Assembly (NCBI RefSeq): GCF_900114445.1
Contig: NZ_FOTB01000004.1
Coordinates: 312,094-376,093 of the forward strand
Reading direction: 5' to 3'
Length of the DNA stretch: 64,000 nucleotides
DNA from: Salinicoccus halodurans
Lineage (GTDB): Bacteria > Bacillota > Bacilli > Staphylococcales > Salinicoccaceae
Part shown: one piece after another, positions 25,510-33,588 of the stretch
Layout of the letters: each line of letters starts with the position of its first letter
Position numbering within the stretch: position 1 is the stretch's first letter
Made by a program: the position numbers and the translations under genes
The notes under the pieces: model-generated
Database searches by the model: none
Seen by the model: only the letters and a program-made list of their open reading frames with translations
Told to the model about the DNA's origin: nothing

Positions 25510-25585
25510 GGAACCACCTGATTCAAATTATATTATTATCACTCTATCACACTAAAAGCCGGACAGCTTACTGCTGAACAAAAAA

Positions 25586-25605
25586 ACCGGCGCAAAGGCG
25601 CCGGT
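25586..25605 (-). terminator. terminator of ABC operon
   Basis: ACCGGCGC / GCGCCGGT, loop four bases, with TTTTTTTG following on the minus strand. It lies seven bases after the permease stop. Confidence 0.9.
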
Positions 25606-25611
25606 CCGATA

Positions 25612-26568
25612 TTACTGTCCTGCAACATCACGCCGTGTAAAGACGAGCCATGATGCCAGTATGAATATTATCCAGTATACAACAAGCACACCGATTGAAA
25701 AGCCCATGGTCATCTCTTCCCTGACCGGTCCGATCTGTGAATCATAGATTGTCAAGTCCGTGTTCGCGAACAGAATAAATTTGGACCACACTTTATCAGC
25801 AAAGAACTGGACAATCGAAGTTCCCGCCATCATCAGGAATACCGCCATGCCGATCGCCAGCGCACTGTTTCTGAAAATGCTTGAAATCATGAATGCAAAT
25901 GTCGCCATCATGAACAGATTGACGAGCTTGAAACCGTACCCGCTGATCACTTCGCCGATGGCAGTGACACTTGCAATGCCTTCGCTGTTTCTGATGACAA
26001 GTTCCGGATTGCCGCCTGCGACTCCGAAGAATAAAGCACCGGTGATCCAGGACAGGATGAGCAGAAATGCCAGAGTGATCAGCGCAAATATCAGCACTGC
26101 AATATACTTGGACAAGAGGATGACCGTTCTCGAAATCGGACGGATGAGAAGCTGCTTGATGGTTCCCCACCGGAATTCATTTGCCACTATACCACCTGCA
26201 ACAATGATTGTAAGCAGACTGATGACAGAAGAAAGCATTGCGTTCTCTATAACAAACTGCCAGGCATCATAAGAGACCGGTTTAATACCATTATCCATAT
26301 GATATTGGTTCATTTCAATCTTCTGAGTATTCATGTCGACCAGGAATTCCTCTTCCTGCATCTCTTCTGTCAGCGCCTCGTTCTCAGTCTGGAGTTCCTC
26401 CTGCCAATCTTCACCGTATTCTTTATTCGCCCCGTCAGTTGTCGCTGTAATGGCAGCTACGGCAATAATCAGTACTGCTAAAAAGATATACATGATCCAG
26501 GTTGATTTCTGTATATATATTTTGGATACTTCGTTCCATATAAGACCGAATATGTTAGCCAATGACAT
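25612..26568 (-). CDS. ABC-2 family permease
   Basis: Membrane subunit of about 318 residues. The first helix is at about 14-40 (STWIMYIFLAVLIIAVAAI), and a polar coiled extracytoplasmic segment follows at about 45-100, rich in Glu and Gln. Five further helices run from about 108 to the end. This is the BcrB/NatB-type layout. The ATG at 26568 overlaps the end of the ATPase gene; an in-frame TTG at 26577 is also possible, and the nearby GGAG is very close to the ATG, so the start is uncertain and probably coupled. Exporter of a lantibiotic, bacitracin-like compound or cation is plausible, but not shown. Confidence 0.85.
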   Translation of the reverse strand: MSLANIFGLIWNEVSKIYIQKSTWIMYIFLAVLIIAVAAITATTDGANKEYGEDWQEELQTENEALTEEMQEEEFLVDMNTQKIEMNQYHMDNGIKPVSYDAWQFVIENAMLSSVISLLTIIVAGGIVANEFRWGTIKQLLIRPISRTVILLSKYIAVLIFALITLAFLLILSWITGALFFGVAGGNPELVIRNSEGIASVTAIGEVISGYGFKLVNLFMMATFAFMISSIFRNSALAIGMAVFLMMAGTSIVQFFADKVWSKFILFANTDLTIYDSQIGPVREEMTMGFSIGVLVVYWIIFILASWLVFTRRDVAGQ

Positions 26569-27478
26569 TCTCTCCAATCAGATCGAAGAATTTATCTTCG
26601 AGGGATGCGCTGGATACTTCCACCCTGTAGACCAGTATGTCACCCGAAACCAGGCTGGTTACAATACTCGGCATGAGGGATTTCTTTGCACTGAAGGTGA
26701 TGAACCCTCCGTCTTCTCCGGCGTCTATGCCGTGATGCGTCTTAAGCACTCTGAGAGCACTGTCCACAGGATCCACTTCAAGGCGGATCTGACGTTCAGG
26801 GTCTTCCTCCGCCTGCTGTTCATGTACAGACTGAATGCCGATCAGCTCGCCATTTTTTATAACACCGATCCGGTCACACATCAATTCGATCTCAGAAAGC
26901 AGATGGCTGGATATGATTACTGCTACATTATCTTCATCTGCAAGCCGTCTGATATATTTCCGGATCTCACGTATACCCGCCGGGTCGAGACCATTCGTCG
27001 GTTCATCCAGTATCAATACCGAAGGGCTGTGAAGCAGAGCCTGCGCGATTCCGAGACGCTGCCGCATCCCGAGTGAATATCTGCCGACTTTCGTTTTAAT
27101 TGCATTTTCCAGTCCTACCAGGGAAATTACCTGTTTGATGCGTTCTTTCGTCACACCGGGACTCATTCTCGCGAAATGCTTCAGATTCTGCATTCCGGTC
27201 ATGAAAGGATACATTTCCGGATTTTCAACAATTGCGCCCACTTCACGGATTGCACCCTTAAAATCTGACTTTACACTTTTCCCCAGTATCCTGACATCGC
27301 CGTCCGTAATCCCCATCAGACCGACCATCATTCTTATCGTCGTTGTTTTCCCTGCACCATTCGGCCCGAGAAAACCAAACACTTCGCCTTTATGTATTTC
27401 AAAGTCGAGACCTTTGATGATTTCTTTTGATCCGATCTTTTTCCTGAGTTTAACTAATTCCATCGCCGATTCAGCCAA
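26555..27478 (-). CDS. ABC transporter ATP-binding protein, BcrA-like
   Basis: ATPase of 307 residues. Walker A GPNGAGKTTT, the signature YSLGMRQRLGIAQALLH, Walker B VLILDEPTNGLDPAG and the switch ISSHLL are all intact. A C-terminal domain of about 90 residues follows, as in BcrA-type ATPases. The start is a TTG at 27478: AAAGGAGG sits seven bases upstream, whereas the upstream in-frame ATG has no ribosome site. It forms a two-gene operon with the ABC-2 permease. No regulator gene or two-component system adjoins, so control is unclear. Confidence 0.92.
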   Translation of the reverse strand: MAESAMELVKLRKKIGSKEIIKGLDFEIHKGEVFGFLGPNGAGKTTTIRMMVGLMGITDGDVRILGKSVKSDFKGAIREVGAIVENPEMYPFMTGMQNLKHFARMSPGVTKERIKQVISLVGLENAIKTKVGRYSLGMRQRLGIAQALLHSPSVLILDEPTNGLDPAGIREIRKYIRRLADEDNVAVIISSHLLSEIELMCDRIGVIKNGELIGIQSVHEQQAEEDPERQIRLEVDPVDSALRVLKTHHGIDAGEDGGFITFSAKKSLMPSIVTSLVSGDILVYRVEVSSASLEDKFFDLIGENVIG

Positions 27479-27564
27479 GCTAACGCCTCCTTTGTTTTTC
27501 AATTACCAAATACAATACTAACAGAAATTAAATTTACTAAACAGCCATAATACGAATAAAATAA

Positions 27565-27593
27565 TCCGGACATATCATTCGTTCATGTCCGGA
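27565..27593 (-). terminator. intrinsic terminator
   Basis: TCCGGACAT / ATGTCCGGA with an 11-base loop, ending directly at the stop of the small gene at 27594; TTATTTTATTC follows on the minus strand. Confidence 0.8.
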
Positions 27594-27749
27594 TCATCTT
27601 TTCCTGAGAGATTTCACTTTCGCATCTCCGCCATACCGATTCCGCACTATCTTCCTCGCCTCGATCTGCGAGCGGGCGGCTACTTCTTCTGTAATTATTT
27701 CATTCTTCTGTTCGACAGTGACGACGAAGCATTTTGTTCCGCATCTCAT
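27594..27749 (-). CDS. small basic protein of 51 residues, unknown
   Basis: A short gene whose ATG at 27749 lies two bases after the TGA stop of the acetyltransferase (TGATATG). An AAGGAAC ribosome-like site lies inside the end of that gene. The protein starts MRCGTKCFVVTVEQKNEI and ends with a basic tail (AKVKSLRKR). The middle IEARKIVRNRYGG looks helical and well conserved in style. A terminator directly follows the stop, which supports a real gene end. The pattern suggests a compact beta-alpha domain, but I do not recognise a family. It is probably translated by coupling. Confidence 0.6.
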   Translation of the reverse strand: MRCGTKCFVVTVEQKNEIITEEVAARSQIEARKIVRNRYGGDAKVKSLRKR

Positions 27750-27750
27750 A

Positions 27751-28218
27751 TCAATTGTTCCTTTTCCTGAAAATATAGTTATCATGTCCGCCGACGTCCA
27801 GGGTTTCAAGGATCTCCCAGCCTTTTTGTGCGTAATAGTCATATTTTGTTTCCGATTCTGTCTTGGCATAGATGGTTTCATATCCCAGCCCGGATAAGTG
27901 TTTCAGCATGTCTCCGACCAGCCTGTCCGCGACACCCCGCCCCCTGTATCCCGGCAGAACATATAAAGCAGCGAGCCAGGGCTGATATTCCGGCCTTTCG
28001 GGAAGATCATTCTTGTAGATGGAGACTGTACCGATACACTTGCCGCCTTCGAGTGCAATCATGGTGATCGGATACGATTCAATGCCTGATTGTGAGAAAA
28101 ACTTTACAGTTTCTTTAAACGTCCCTTTTCTTCTTTCATCCAGATGAAAACGTTCAAATATAATTCTGGCGACTTCAGTTTTATATTGCGGCTTTTTTGA
28201 AAGAAAAGCTGTTTCCAT
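27751..28218 (-). CDS. GNAT family N-acetyltransferase
   Basis: Acetyltransferase of 155 residues. The CoA loop is YVLPGYRGRGVADRLVGDML (R/QxxGxG/A: RGRGVA), following WLAALYVLPG. The late segment YAKTESETKYDYYAQKGWEI is the usual C-terminal lobe. The start at 28218 has GAGGTG six bases upstream; an ATG at 28248 lacks one. It is followed with two bases between by the 51-residue small gene. Acceptor unknown. Confidence 0.88.
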   Translation of the reverse strand: METAFLSKKPQYKTEVARIIFERFHLDERRKGTFKETVKFFSQSGIESYPITMIALEGGKCIGTVSIYKNDLPERPEYQPWLAALYVLPGYRGRGVADRLVGDMLKHLSGLGYETIYAKTESETKYDYYAQKGWEILETLDVGGHDNYIFRKRNN

Positions 28219-28343
28219 AGCATTCACCTCAATTATATATCCATACACCCATTATACATAACCAAACACGGCTTTAGTAAGAAGTCAGCTTTCTGTCATA
28301 GTAACGCTCAAAAATTTATTTTTCTGTTTCAGACACCTTTTTA

Positions 28344-28372
28344 TTGTTATTATTTTATTCACGTATTATAAT
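28344..28372 (+). promoter_or_regulatory. sigma-A promoter of DHA2 exporter gene
   Basis: TTGTTA, 17 bases, TATAAT. Downstream, TCGGCA and TGCCGA in the 70-base leader can pair and could form an operator or hairpin. Confidence 0.6.
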
Positions 28373-28443
28373 CTATTGTCGGCAAAATTAAGCTGTATAT
28401 CCATACTTGATGCCGATAGATCATTAAAGTGAGGATTCCCTAT

Positions 28444-29934
28444 ATGGACAACACAGGCAATGCACCTAAATACGAATACTTATCCGAAAATCCTGATGTC
28501 AAAACACTGCCTATAATGCTTTCGCTGATCATTGGCGCTTTTTTTGCGATTTTGAACGAAACACTTCTGAATATTGCGCTTACGACTCTGATGCGGGAAT
28601 TTGATATTACGCTGCCGACGGTACAGTGGATGGCCACCGGCTTCATGCTTGTCATGGGTATCGTCATCCCTGTATCCGCCCTGCTCCTGCAGTGGTTCAC
28701 AACCAGACAGCTGTTCCTCGGGACCATGATCATATTTACCATCGGAACCGCCATCTGTGCAATGGCACCGACTTTTCCCATCCTGCTTTCAGGACGTCTG
28801 ATCCAGGCAATCGGCACCGGCATGCTGATGCCGATCATGTTCAACGTATTCCTGCTTCTTTATCCGCCGAATAAAAGGGGTAAGATCATGGGAATTGTTG
28901 GTCTCGTCATCATGTTCGCACCGGCGATCGGGCCAACACTGTCCGGAATCATCGTCGAATATCTGGGATGGAGATTTTTATTCATCACAGTAATTCCTTT
29001 CTCAGTGTTTTCGATAATATTCGCTTTCATCTTCTTAATCAATGTCTCTGAAGTGACTAAGCCGAAAATTGATATCCTGTCCATCGTGTTCTCGACCATC
29101 GGTTTCGGCGGAACGATTTACGGATTCAGTTCTGTCGGAAAAAGCGAAGCCGGATTTTTAAATCCGGAAGTGCTGATCGCAATCACTGCCGGAGTAGTCG
29201 GTATTGCATTATTTGCATTCAGACAGATGAGGCTGGAAGAACCGATAATGGACCTTCGGGTGTTCAAATACCCGATGTACACCCACGCCGTCATACTGTT
29301 CCTGATCATCGTCATGACGATGTTCGCCTCCGAAATCATCCTGCCGATCTACATGCAGGGGCCGCTTGCGCTGACTGCAGCCGCAGCCGGATTGCTTCTG
29401 CTGCCCGGCAGTCTGCTCAACGGCGCACTCTCGCCGTTCATGGGCGCATTGTTCGATAAACTCGGCCCCCGTCCGCTGATGATCCCGGCAACCCTCATAC
29501 TGAGCGGGACAATGTTTGTGATGAGCCGTCTCGATACAGAAAGCTCACCATGGGTCATCCTCGTCGGATTCATGCTGCTCATGGTTTCTGTTTCAGCAAC
29601 AATGATGCCGGCCCAGACGAATGGATTGAACCAGCTGCCAAAAAGACTGTATCCGCACGGCACCGCCGTCGTTTCAACACTGCAGCCGGTAGCCGGCGCA
29701 ATCGGCGTATCTGTGTTCATCAGCATCATGAATGCGAGACAGATGAACTTCCTGCAGAACTCGGAAAACCCGTCCGATCCAGCAACAATCGATCAGGCGA
29801 TGGTCGCAGGCGTCGAGCTTGTCTATTTCATCGCATTCACCATTTCCATCATCGCCGTAATTATGTCATTCTTCGTCTACCGGGCAAAGCCTATGGAAGA
29901 TCTGAAAACAGAACAGCCTGATACGAACGCATAA
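28444..29934 (+). CDS. DHA2 family MFS multidrug exporter
   Basis: Proton-coupled exporter of 496 residues with about 14 transmembrane helices, the DHA2 (EmrB/LmrB/MdeA) arrangement. Helix 1 ends in FFAILNETLLNIALTTLMREF, a strong DHA2 signature (conserved LNETLLNIAL). Motif C is visible as GLVIMFAPAIGPTLSGIIVE, and LGWRFLFITVIPFSV follows. The ATG at 28444 has GTGAGG nine bases upstream; the in-frame GTG at 28429 is that ribosome site itself. Monocistronic with its own promoter and terminator. Drug specificity cannot be read. Confidence 0.93.
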   Translation: MDNTGNAPKYEYLSENPDVKTLPIMLSLIIGAFFAILNETLLNIALTTLMREFDITLPTVQWMATGFMLVMGIVIPVSALLLQWFTTRQLFLGTMIIFTIGTAICAMAPTFPILLSGRLIQAIGTGMLMPIMFNVFLLLYPPNKRGKIMGIVGLVIMFAPAIGPTLSGIIVEYLGWRFLFITVIPFSVFSIIFAFIFLINVSEVTKPKIDILSIVFSTIGFGGTIYGFSSVGKSEAGFLNPEVLIAITAGVVGIALFAFRQMRLEEPIMDLRVFKYPMYTHAVILFLIIVMTMFASEIILPIYMQGPLALTAAAAGLLLLPGSLLNGALSPFMGALFDKLGPRPLMIPATLILSGTMFVMSRLDTESSPWVILVGFMLLMVSVSATMMPAQTNGLNQLPKRLYPHGTAVVSTLQPVAGAIGVSVFISIMNARQMNFLQNSENPSDPATIDQAMVAGVELVYFIAFTISIIAVIMSFFVYRAKPMEDLKTEQPDTNA

Positions 29935-29940
29935 AGCAAA

Positions 29941-29978
29941 AATAACCTTTCCGTCAATAATCGGAAAGGTTATTTTTA
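29941..29978 (+). terminator. intrinsic terminator
   Basis: AATAACCTTTCCG / CGGAAAGGTTATT with an eight-base loop, then TTT; it ends the DHA2 gene and may serve the convergent ywbE. Confidence 0.88.
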
Positions 29979-29995
29979 ATTTAAAAAATCATTAT

Positions 29996-30193
29996 TTAAT
30001 TCAGGATTTCTTTTACCCTGCCCACAGTGCCATCTTCGAGTTTTACCTTGATACCATGGTGGTGCTCAGCCGAATTCGTAAGAATCCTCGAAACAACGCC
30101 TTCAGTCAGCTTGCCCGATCTCTGATCCTGTTTCTGGACGACTCTTACTGTCTGTCCGGGTTTTATATTCTCTCTTTTTGTTCCTGACATCAT
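29996..30193 (-). CDS. ywbE: YwbE family protein
   Basis: Small basic protein of 65 residues matching YwbE (DUF2196). The pattern is NIKPGQTVRVVQKQDQRSGK, then TEGVVSRILTNSAEHHHGI, then VKLEDGTVGRVKEIL; it reads as a KOW/SH3-like beta barrel. Function in the family is unknown, with nucleic acid binding often suspected. GAGGTG precedes the ATG pair at 30193 and 30190. Another reading frame overlaps its first half from upstream. Confidence 0.93.
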   Translation of the reverse strand: MMSGTKRENIKPGQTVRVVQKQDQRSGKLTEGVVSRILTNSAEHHHGIKVKLEDGTVGRVKEILN

Positions 30194-30296
30194 TAATCAC
30201 CTCACTCACTGTCCTGGGGTCAATTCTTATCTCCAATGTCACATCCAGAAGTACATTCACACCTGCCGCTTCCGCTATTTTTCGACCTTTGTACAT
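30102..30296 (-). CDS. possible overlapping upstream reading frame
   Basis: A 64-codon frame starts with ATG at 30296 (MYKGRKIAEAAGVNVLLDVT) and continues through IRIDPRTVSEVINDV, then runs 92 bases into ywbE in another frame. A TGGTACAAT extended -10 lies about 40 bases ahead, and GAGGTC lies ten bases ahead of the ATG. The part outside ywbE has protein-like composition. It may be a regulatory upstream frame or chance. I do not recognise it. Confidence 0.3.
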   Translation of the reverse strand: MYKGRKIAEAAGVNVLLDVTLEIRIDPRTVSEVINDVRNKKREYKTRTDSKSRPETGSEIGQAD

Positions 30297-30356
30297 CAAA
30301 TATCATGACCTCAAAGTTGGCAAGATATTCAGATTGTACCATAAATCCCCGCTTAA

Positions 30357-31565
30357 CTATTCAGATTCCCCTGATCCATCCCCTGTCACTTTCCTGTAGT
30401 TTTCAGGATCCGTGTCACCTTCGGTATTTATCATCAGCACTTCTGAAGCTGCATCCAGTCCGAGCTGTTCTTTCAAACCGTCATATTCTTCGTTGGTCAT
30501 CACTTCATACAGAAATCCAAGAGGAACTGAGCCGGACTCTCCCGACACTACTTTTTCATCCCCGCCTGCCGGACTTCCGAGTACCCGCATTCCTTTTGCA
30601 CTGATTGCATCATCACATGATACGAAGCAGTCCGTAATGGACTTCAAAATTTCCCAGCCGACCGGGCTTGGTTCTCCGCATGACAGCCCGGCCATCATTG
30701 AATCCAGCTCTCCATGGACACGGACCGGCATCCCCTCTTCACTGCCGGCTGACTGATACAGACAATTGGCTTTCCCGGGTTCCACTACGATAATCCGTGG
30801 CGGCTTACCATTGGTGAGGTTATACAGGGCCGCTGCCATCGCTCCGGCAAATGAACCGACACCTGCCTGCAGAATGACATGGGACACTTCACCCAGTGAT
30901 GAATTTTTCAGCTGTCTTTCAATTTCTTCAATGATTGTGGTGTATCCCTGCATAATATACATTGGGAACTCTGTGTACCCCTCCCACGCCGTATCCTGCA
31001 AATGGATCCAGCCATTTTCCTGAGAGAGTTCCCGGACAAATTCAACTGTCTCATCATAGTTCAGATCAGTTATTGTACCTTCTGCACCATACTTCAATAC
31101 TGCATCCAGACGGGATTTAGCAGTACCTTTGGGCATATAGACTTTACTATTCTGTTTAAATATTTCCGCCGCCCAGGCCACTCCTATACCGTGATTACCG
31201 TCTGTGGCGGTTGAGAAAGTCGCGGCTGGCAAATCCGATACTTTCTCAAGCAATTTTTCAAATGTGAAATCCTTCAAATCCACATCCAGTTCACCGGCAA
31301 AATACTTTGCCATGGCATAGGAAACACCAAGTCCCTTAAATGCATTCAATCCAAATCTTTTCGATTCATCTTTCAAATAGATTTTTGCGATTCCCAACAT
31401 TTCAGATAAATTTTTCAATTCAATAAACGGTGTCTCATCATACTGCGGCATTGAACTGTGGAAAGACACAGCTTTTTTCATCTCATCAACATCGTAATCC
31501 GCGGCAGCCCGCTCCATCCGGCCGGCATCTTTGAATCTATTCTCGATCCAGGCAATAGTATTCAT
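30357..31565 (-). CDS. dpaL: diaminopropionate ammonia-lyase
   Basis: PLP enzyme of 402 residues (fold type II) that converts 2,3-diaminopropionate to pyruvate and ammonia. The PLP lysine is K77 in KDESKRFGLNAFKGLG, the hallmark of this family. ATDGNHGIGVAWAA, LQDTAWEGYTEFP and ILQAGVGSFAGAMAAAL also match DpaL/YgeX. The GGAGG ribosome site is ideal. No partner genes of the enteric yge cluster lie nearby, so it stands as a single degradative or detoxifying enzyme. The C-terminal tail is short and acidic. Confidence 0.93.
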   Translation of the reverse strand: MNTIAWIENRFKDAGRMERAAADYDVDEMKKAVSFHSSMPQYDETPFIELKNLSEMLGIAKIYLKDESKRFGLNAFKGLGVSYAMAKYFAGELDVDLKDFTFEKLLEKVSDLPAATFSTATDGNHGIGVAWAAEIFKQNSKVYMPKGTAKSRLDAVLKYGAEGTITDLNYDETVEFVRELSQENGWIHLQDTAWEGYTEFPMYIMQGYTTIIEEIERQLKNSSLGEVSHVILQAGVGSFAGAMAAALYNLTNGKPPRIIVVEPGKANCLYQSAGSEEGMPVRVHGELDSMMAGLSCGEPSPVGWEILKSITDCFVSCDDAISAKGMRVLGSPAGGDEKVVSGESGSVPLGFLYEVMTNEEYDGLKEQLGLDAASEVLMINTEGDTDPENYRKVTGDGSGESE

Positions 31566-31617
31566 ATGGATCCTCCTTTTAAAATGACTATTCTGCTGTG
31601 ATGAAGCAACAGCGGAA

Positions 31618-31647
31618 TTCCGGACAGACTGGAAAAATAGTCCGGAA
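31618..31647 (-). terminator. hairpin between GNAT and dpaL genes
   Basis: TTCCGGAC / GTCCGGAA with a 14-base loop, 30 bases past the acetyltransferase stop. The T-run is not strong; it could be a terminator or a leader hairpin of dpaL. Confidence 0.5.
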
Positions 31648-31675
31648 AGAATGCAGAACTCGGTGCATCAGCCTG

Positions 31676-32131
31676 CTAAGTCAGCTTTTTCTTCAATACA
31701 ATCATATGCTCCAGCTGTCTGCCCGATTCAAATATCGGTGCATCATAATGTTCAGTGAAGAAATTATCAATCTGATATGATTTTTTAAAACCGGCTGATT
31801 CATAAAATGGGATAGTCAGAGGACTGTCGCCGGTGCCGACATACATGGCAGTTCCTCTGTCTTTATAAAGAAATAAAATATGTTCGAGCATTCTTCTGCC
31901 GTATCCCAATCTTTGGGAGCCGGGCTCCACGGCAATATTTTTTATTTCGAATTCCCCGTCACCTTCATCGGTTACTACACATACCGCCTTCACATCTTCC
32001 GATTCCAAAACGAACATTTCCCCTCTTTCCAGATACCGGTCGATCATATTTTCCTGTTCATCTGCGAGCAGCAGCAGGTCCAGATACTTCTTCTTGTCTT
32101 CTAAAACTTGTTTTATATCAATATTACACAT
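31676..32131 (-). CDS. GNAT family N-acetyltransferase
   Basis: Acetyltransferase of about 151 residues. The CoA loop is NIAVEPGSQRLGYGRRMLEH (QxxGxG form: QRLGYG), and MYVGTGDSPLTIPFYESAGF is the C-terminal lobe characteristic of YvbK-like GNATs. The likely start at 32131 directly abuts GGAG (CAGGAGATG), an unusually short spacing; an AUU nine bases after GGAG would be better placed, and the true start is therefore uncertain. It diverges from the YdjM-type gene at 32189. Substrate unknown. Confidence 0.85.
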   Translation of the reverse strand: MCNIDIKQVLEDKKKYLDLLLLADEQENMIDRYLERGEMFVLESEDVKAVCVVTDEGDGEFEIKNIAVEPGSQRLGYGRRMLEHILFLYKDRGTAMYVGTGDSPLTIPFYESAGFKKSYQIDNFFTEHYDAPIFESGRQLEHMIVLKKKLT

Positions 32132-32188
32132 CTCCTGTAATTGGGTTCTCCGCCGTGATATCATATATAGACTGGAGGAGGGAACATC

Positions 32189-32668
32189 ATGACAGGTAAA
32201 ACACACATCGTCGGAGGCATCGCCTCAAGTCTTGCGTTTGCCCATTTCTCAAACTTCGACCCTGTCATCACGGTCGGAGCCGGCATCATAGGAGCTCTGA
32301 TTCCCGACATATGCCACGGTGGCAGTAAGATGGGAAAAGCTCTTCCTATCCTGTCCAAAATAATAAATCTGATATTCGGACACCGGTCGTTCACCCACAG
32401 CCTGCTCTTTTTAGTGCTTGCATCATTTCTGATGGACAGATTTCTGCCCTATGATGCGGTTAAAAACGGCCTGATGATAGGGATGATCAGCCATCTTATA
32501 CTGGATATGGCTACTAAAAGCGGCATCCAGCTATTTTTCCCGATCAGCTTCAAAGTCAAATTTCCGATAACGATACGGACCGGAAGCATGCCTGAAAACC
32601 TCGTTTTCAGCATTTTGTCACTGGTATCATTTTATTTCGGGTTCCAGCTGTTGAACTTCTACATATAA
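32189..32668 (+). CDS. YdjM-type membrane-bound metal-dependent hydrolase
   Basis: Membrane protein of 159 residues of the LexA-binding/DUF457 hydrolase family. Histidines likely to bind metal are in MTGKTHIVGGIAS (H6), GHRSFTHSLLF (H64 and H70) and SHLILDMATKSGIQLFFP (about H100 and D104). Three to four hydrophobic helices are present. The reaction is unknown for the family. GGAGGAGGG precedes the ATG. It ends in a strong hairpin shared with the convergent HAD gene. Confidence 0.88.
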   Translation: MTGKTHIVGGIASSLAFAHFSNFDPVITVGAGIIGALIPDICHGGSKMGKALPILSKIINLIFGHRSFTHSLLFLVLASFLMDRFLPYDAVKNGLMIGMISHLILDMATKSGIQLFFPISFKVKFPITIRTGSMPENLVFSILSLVSFYFGFQLLNFYI

Positions 32669-32679
32669 CTTTATTAAAA

Positions 32680-32713
32680 AAACTCCTTTGGGCAATCATA
32701 CCCAAAGGAGTTT
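32680..32713. terminator. bidirectional intrinsic terminator
   Basis: AAACTCCTTTGGG / CCCAAAGGAGTTT with an eight-base loop, between convergent genes; AAAAAA on one side gives T-run for the minus strand. Confidence 0.9.
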
Positions 32714-32724
32714 CTCAGTTCAAT

Positions 32725-33537
32725 CTACTTAAAAGGACCTTCTCCCTTAAAGTATTGATCTATGATTTCCAGTACTCCGCTCATGTTATTATGCGGTGCT
32801 GTGTATTTTGCGGTCTGTTTCACATCATCCGTGGCATTCTCCATGGCAAAGCTGTACTCGGCATGCGCCAGCATTTCCAGATCATTGCCGCCGTCACCGA
32901 ACGCCATCGTTTCTGCGTCTTTGATATTCCAGCGCTCCTGCAGCTCCTTTATACCTTTCGCCTTATGATGGCCGGGAACTATCAGATCGATGCTGCCATG
33001 TCCGCTGGATGCCGGCGTCACGTATTCCCCCAGAATATCCCCGAGGAAATCCTTCAGTTCATCCGTATCCTCCGCCGGGCATGACAGGGCGAATTTCAGC
33101 ACCTGGTCTTCAATGTCATCAAAGCTTTCAACCCTTTTCAGCCGGCGGTAAAACTTCTGGATCATGTTGAAGTACTCTTCTGTCACATCATCCAGAACAT
33201 AGGCGCTTTCCTTGCCGCATACTATCGTGGATAATTTATCATGTCTGGCAATTTCACCCGTCACCGCTGCCACATGCGATTTCGGAATACTTACGGAAGA
33301 CACTTCCTCCCCCGCATCCACGACAAACGCACCATTTTCAGCGACATAGCTGATTTCATCCTGGATTTCTCCGTAAAATGATTTCAGCTGGTAATACTGG
33401 TTTCCGCTGGCAACAACAAATTTGATGCCCCTGTCCTTCATTTTCGAATAAAGACCGTCGAACCTTTTGCGGTCATATTCTTTTGTATCATTCAGAAATG
33501 TTCCATCCATATCTACAGCAATTAGTTTTACCGGCAA
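32725..33537 (-). CDS. Cof-type HAD phosphatase
   Basis: HAD hydrolase of 270 residues with a C2B cap. Motif I is DMDGTFL at 9-15, motif II is VVASGNQ near 41, the conserved lysine is in HKAKGIKELQ, and motif IV is FGDGGNDLEML. It dephosphorylates a sugar phosphate, nucleotide or cofactor; family members are broad. The start is TTG at 33537 with GAGGAGG upstream, and no nearby ATG is better. It lies downstream of the GH4 gene on the same strand with about 50 bases between, so co-transcription is possible, and a sugar-phosphate role would fit. Confidence 0.92.
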   Translation of the reverse strand: MPVKLIAVDMDGTFLNDTKEYDRKRFDGLYSKMKDRGIKFVVASGNQYYQLKSFYGEIQDEISYVAENGAFVVDAGEEVSSVSIPKSHVAAVTGEIARHDKLSTIVCGKESAYVLDDVTEEYFNMIQKFYRRLKRVESFDDIEDQVLKFALSCPAEDTDELKDFLGDILGEYVTPASSGHGSIDLIVPGHHKAKGIKELQERWNIKDAETMAFGDGGNDLEMLAHAEYSFAMENATDDVKQTAKYTAPHNNMSGVLEIIDQYFKGEGPFK

Positions 33538-33588
33538 AATAATCCTCCTCGAATAACAGTTCTTTCATTCCATTATACTGTATTTCGT

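Noticed and set aside
28379-28417. TCGGCA/TGCCGA pair in the leader of the DHA2 exporter
   Set aside because: Six-base arms with about 25 bases between occur often by chance; there is no regulator gene beside it.
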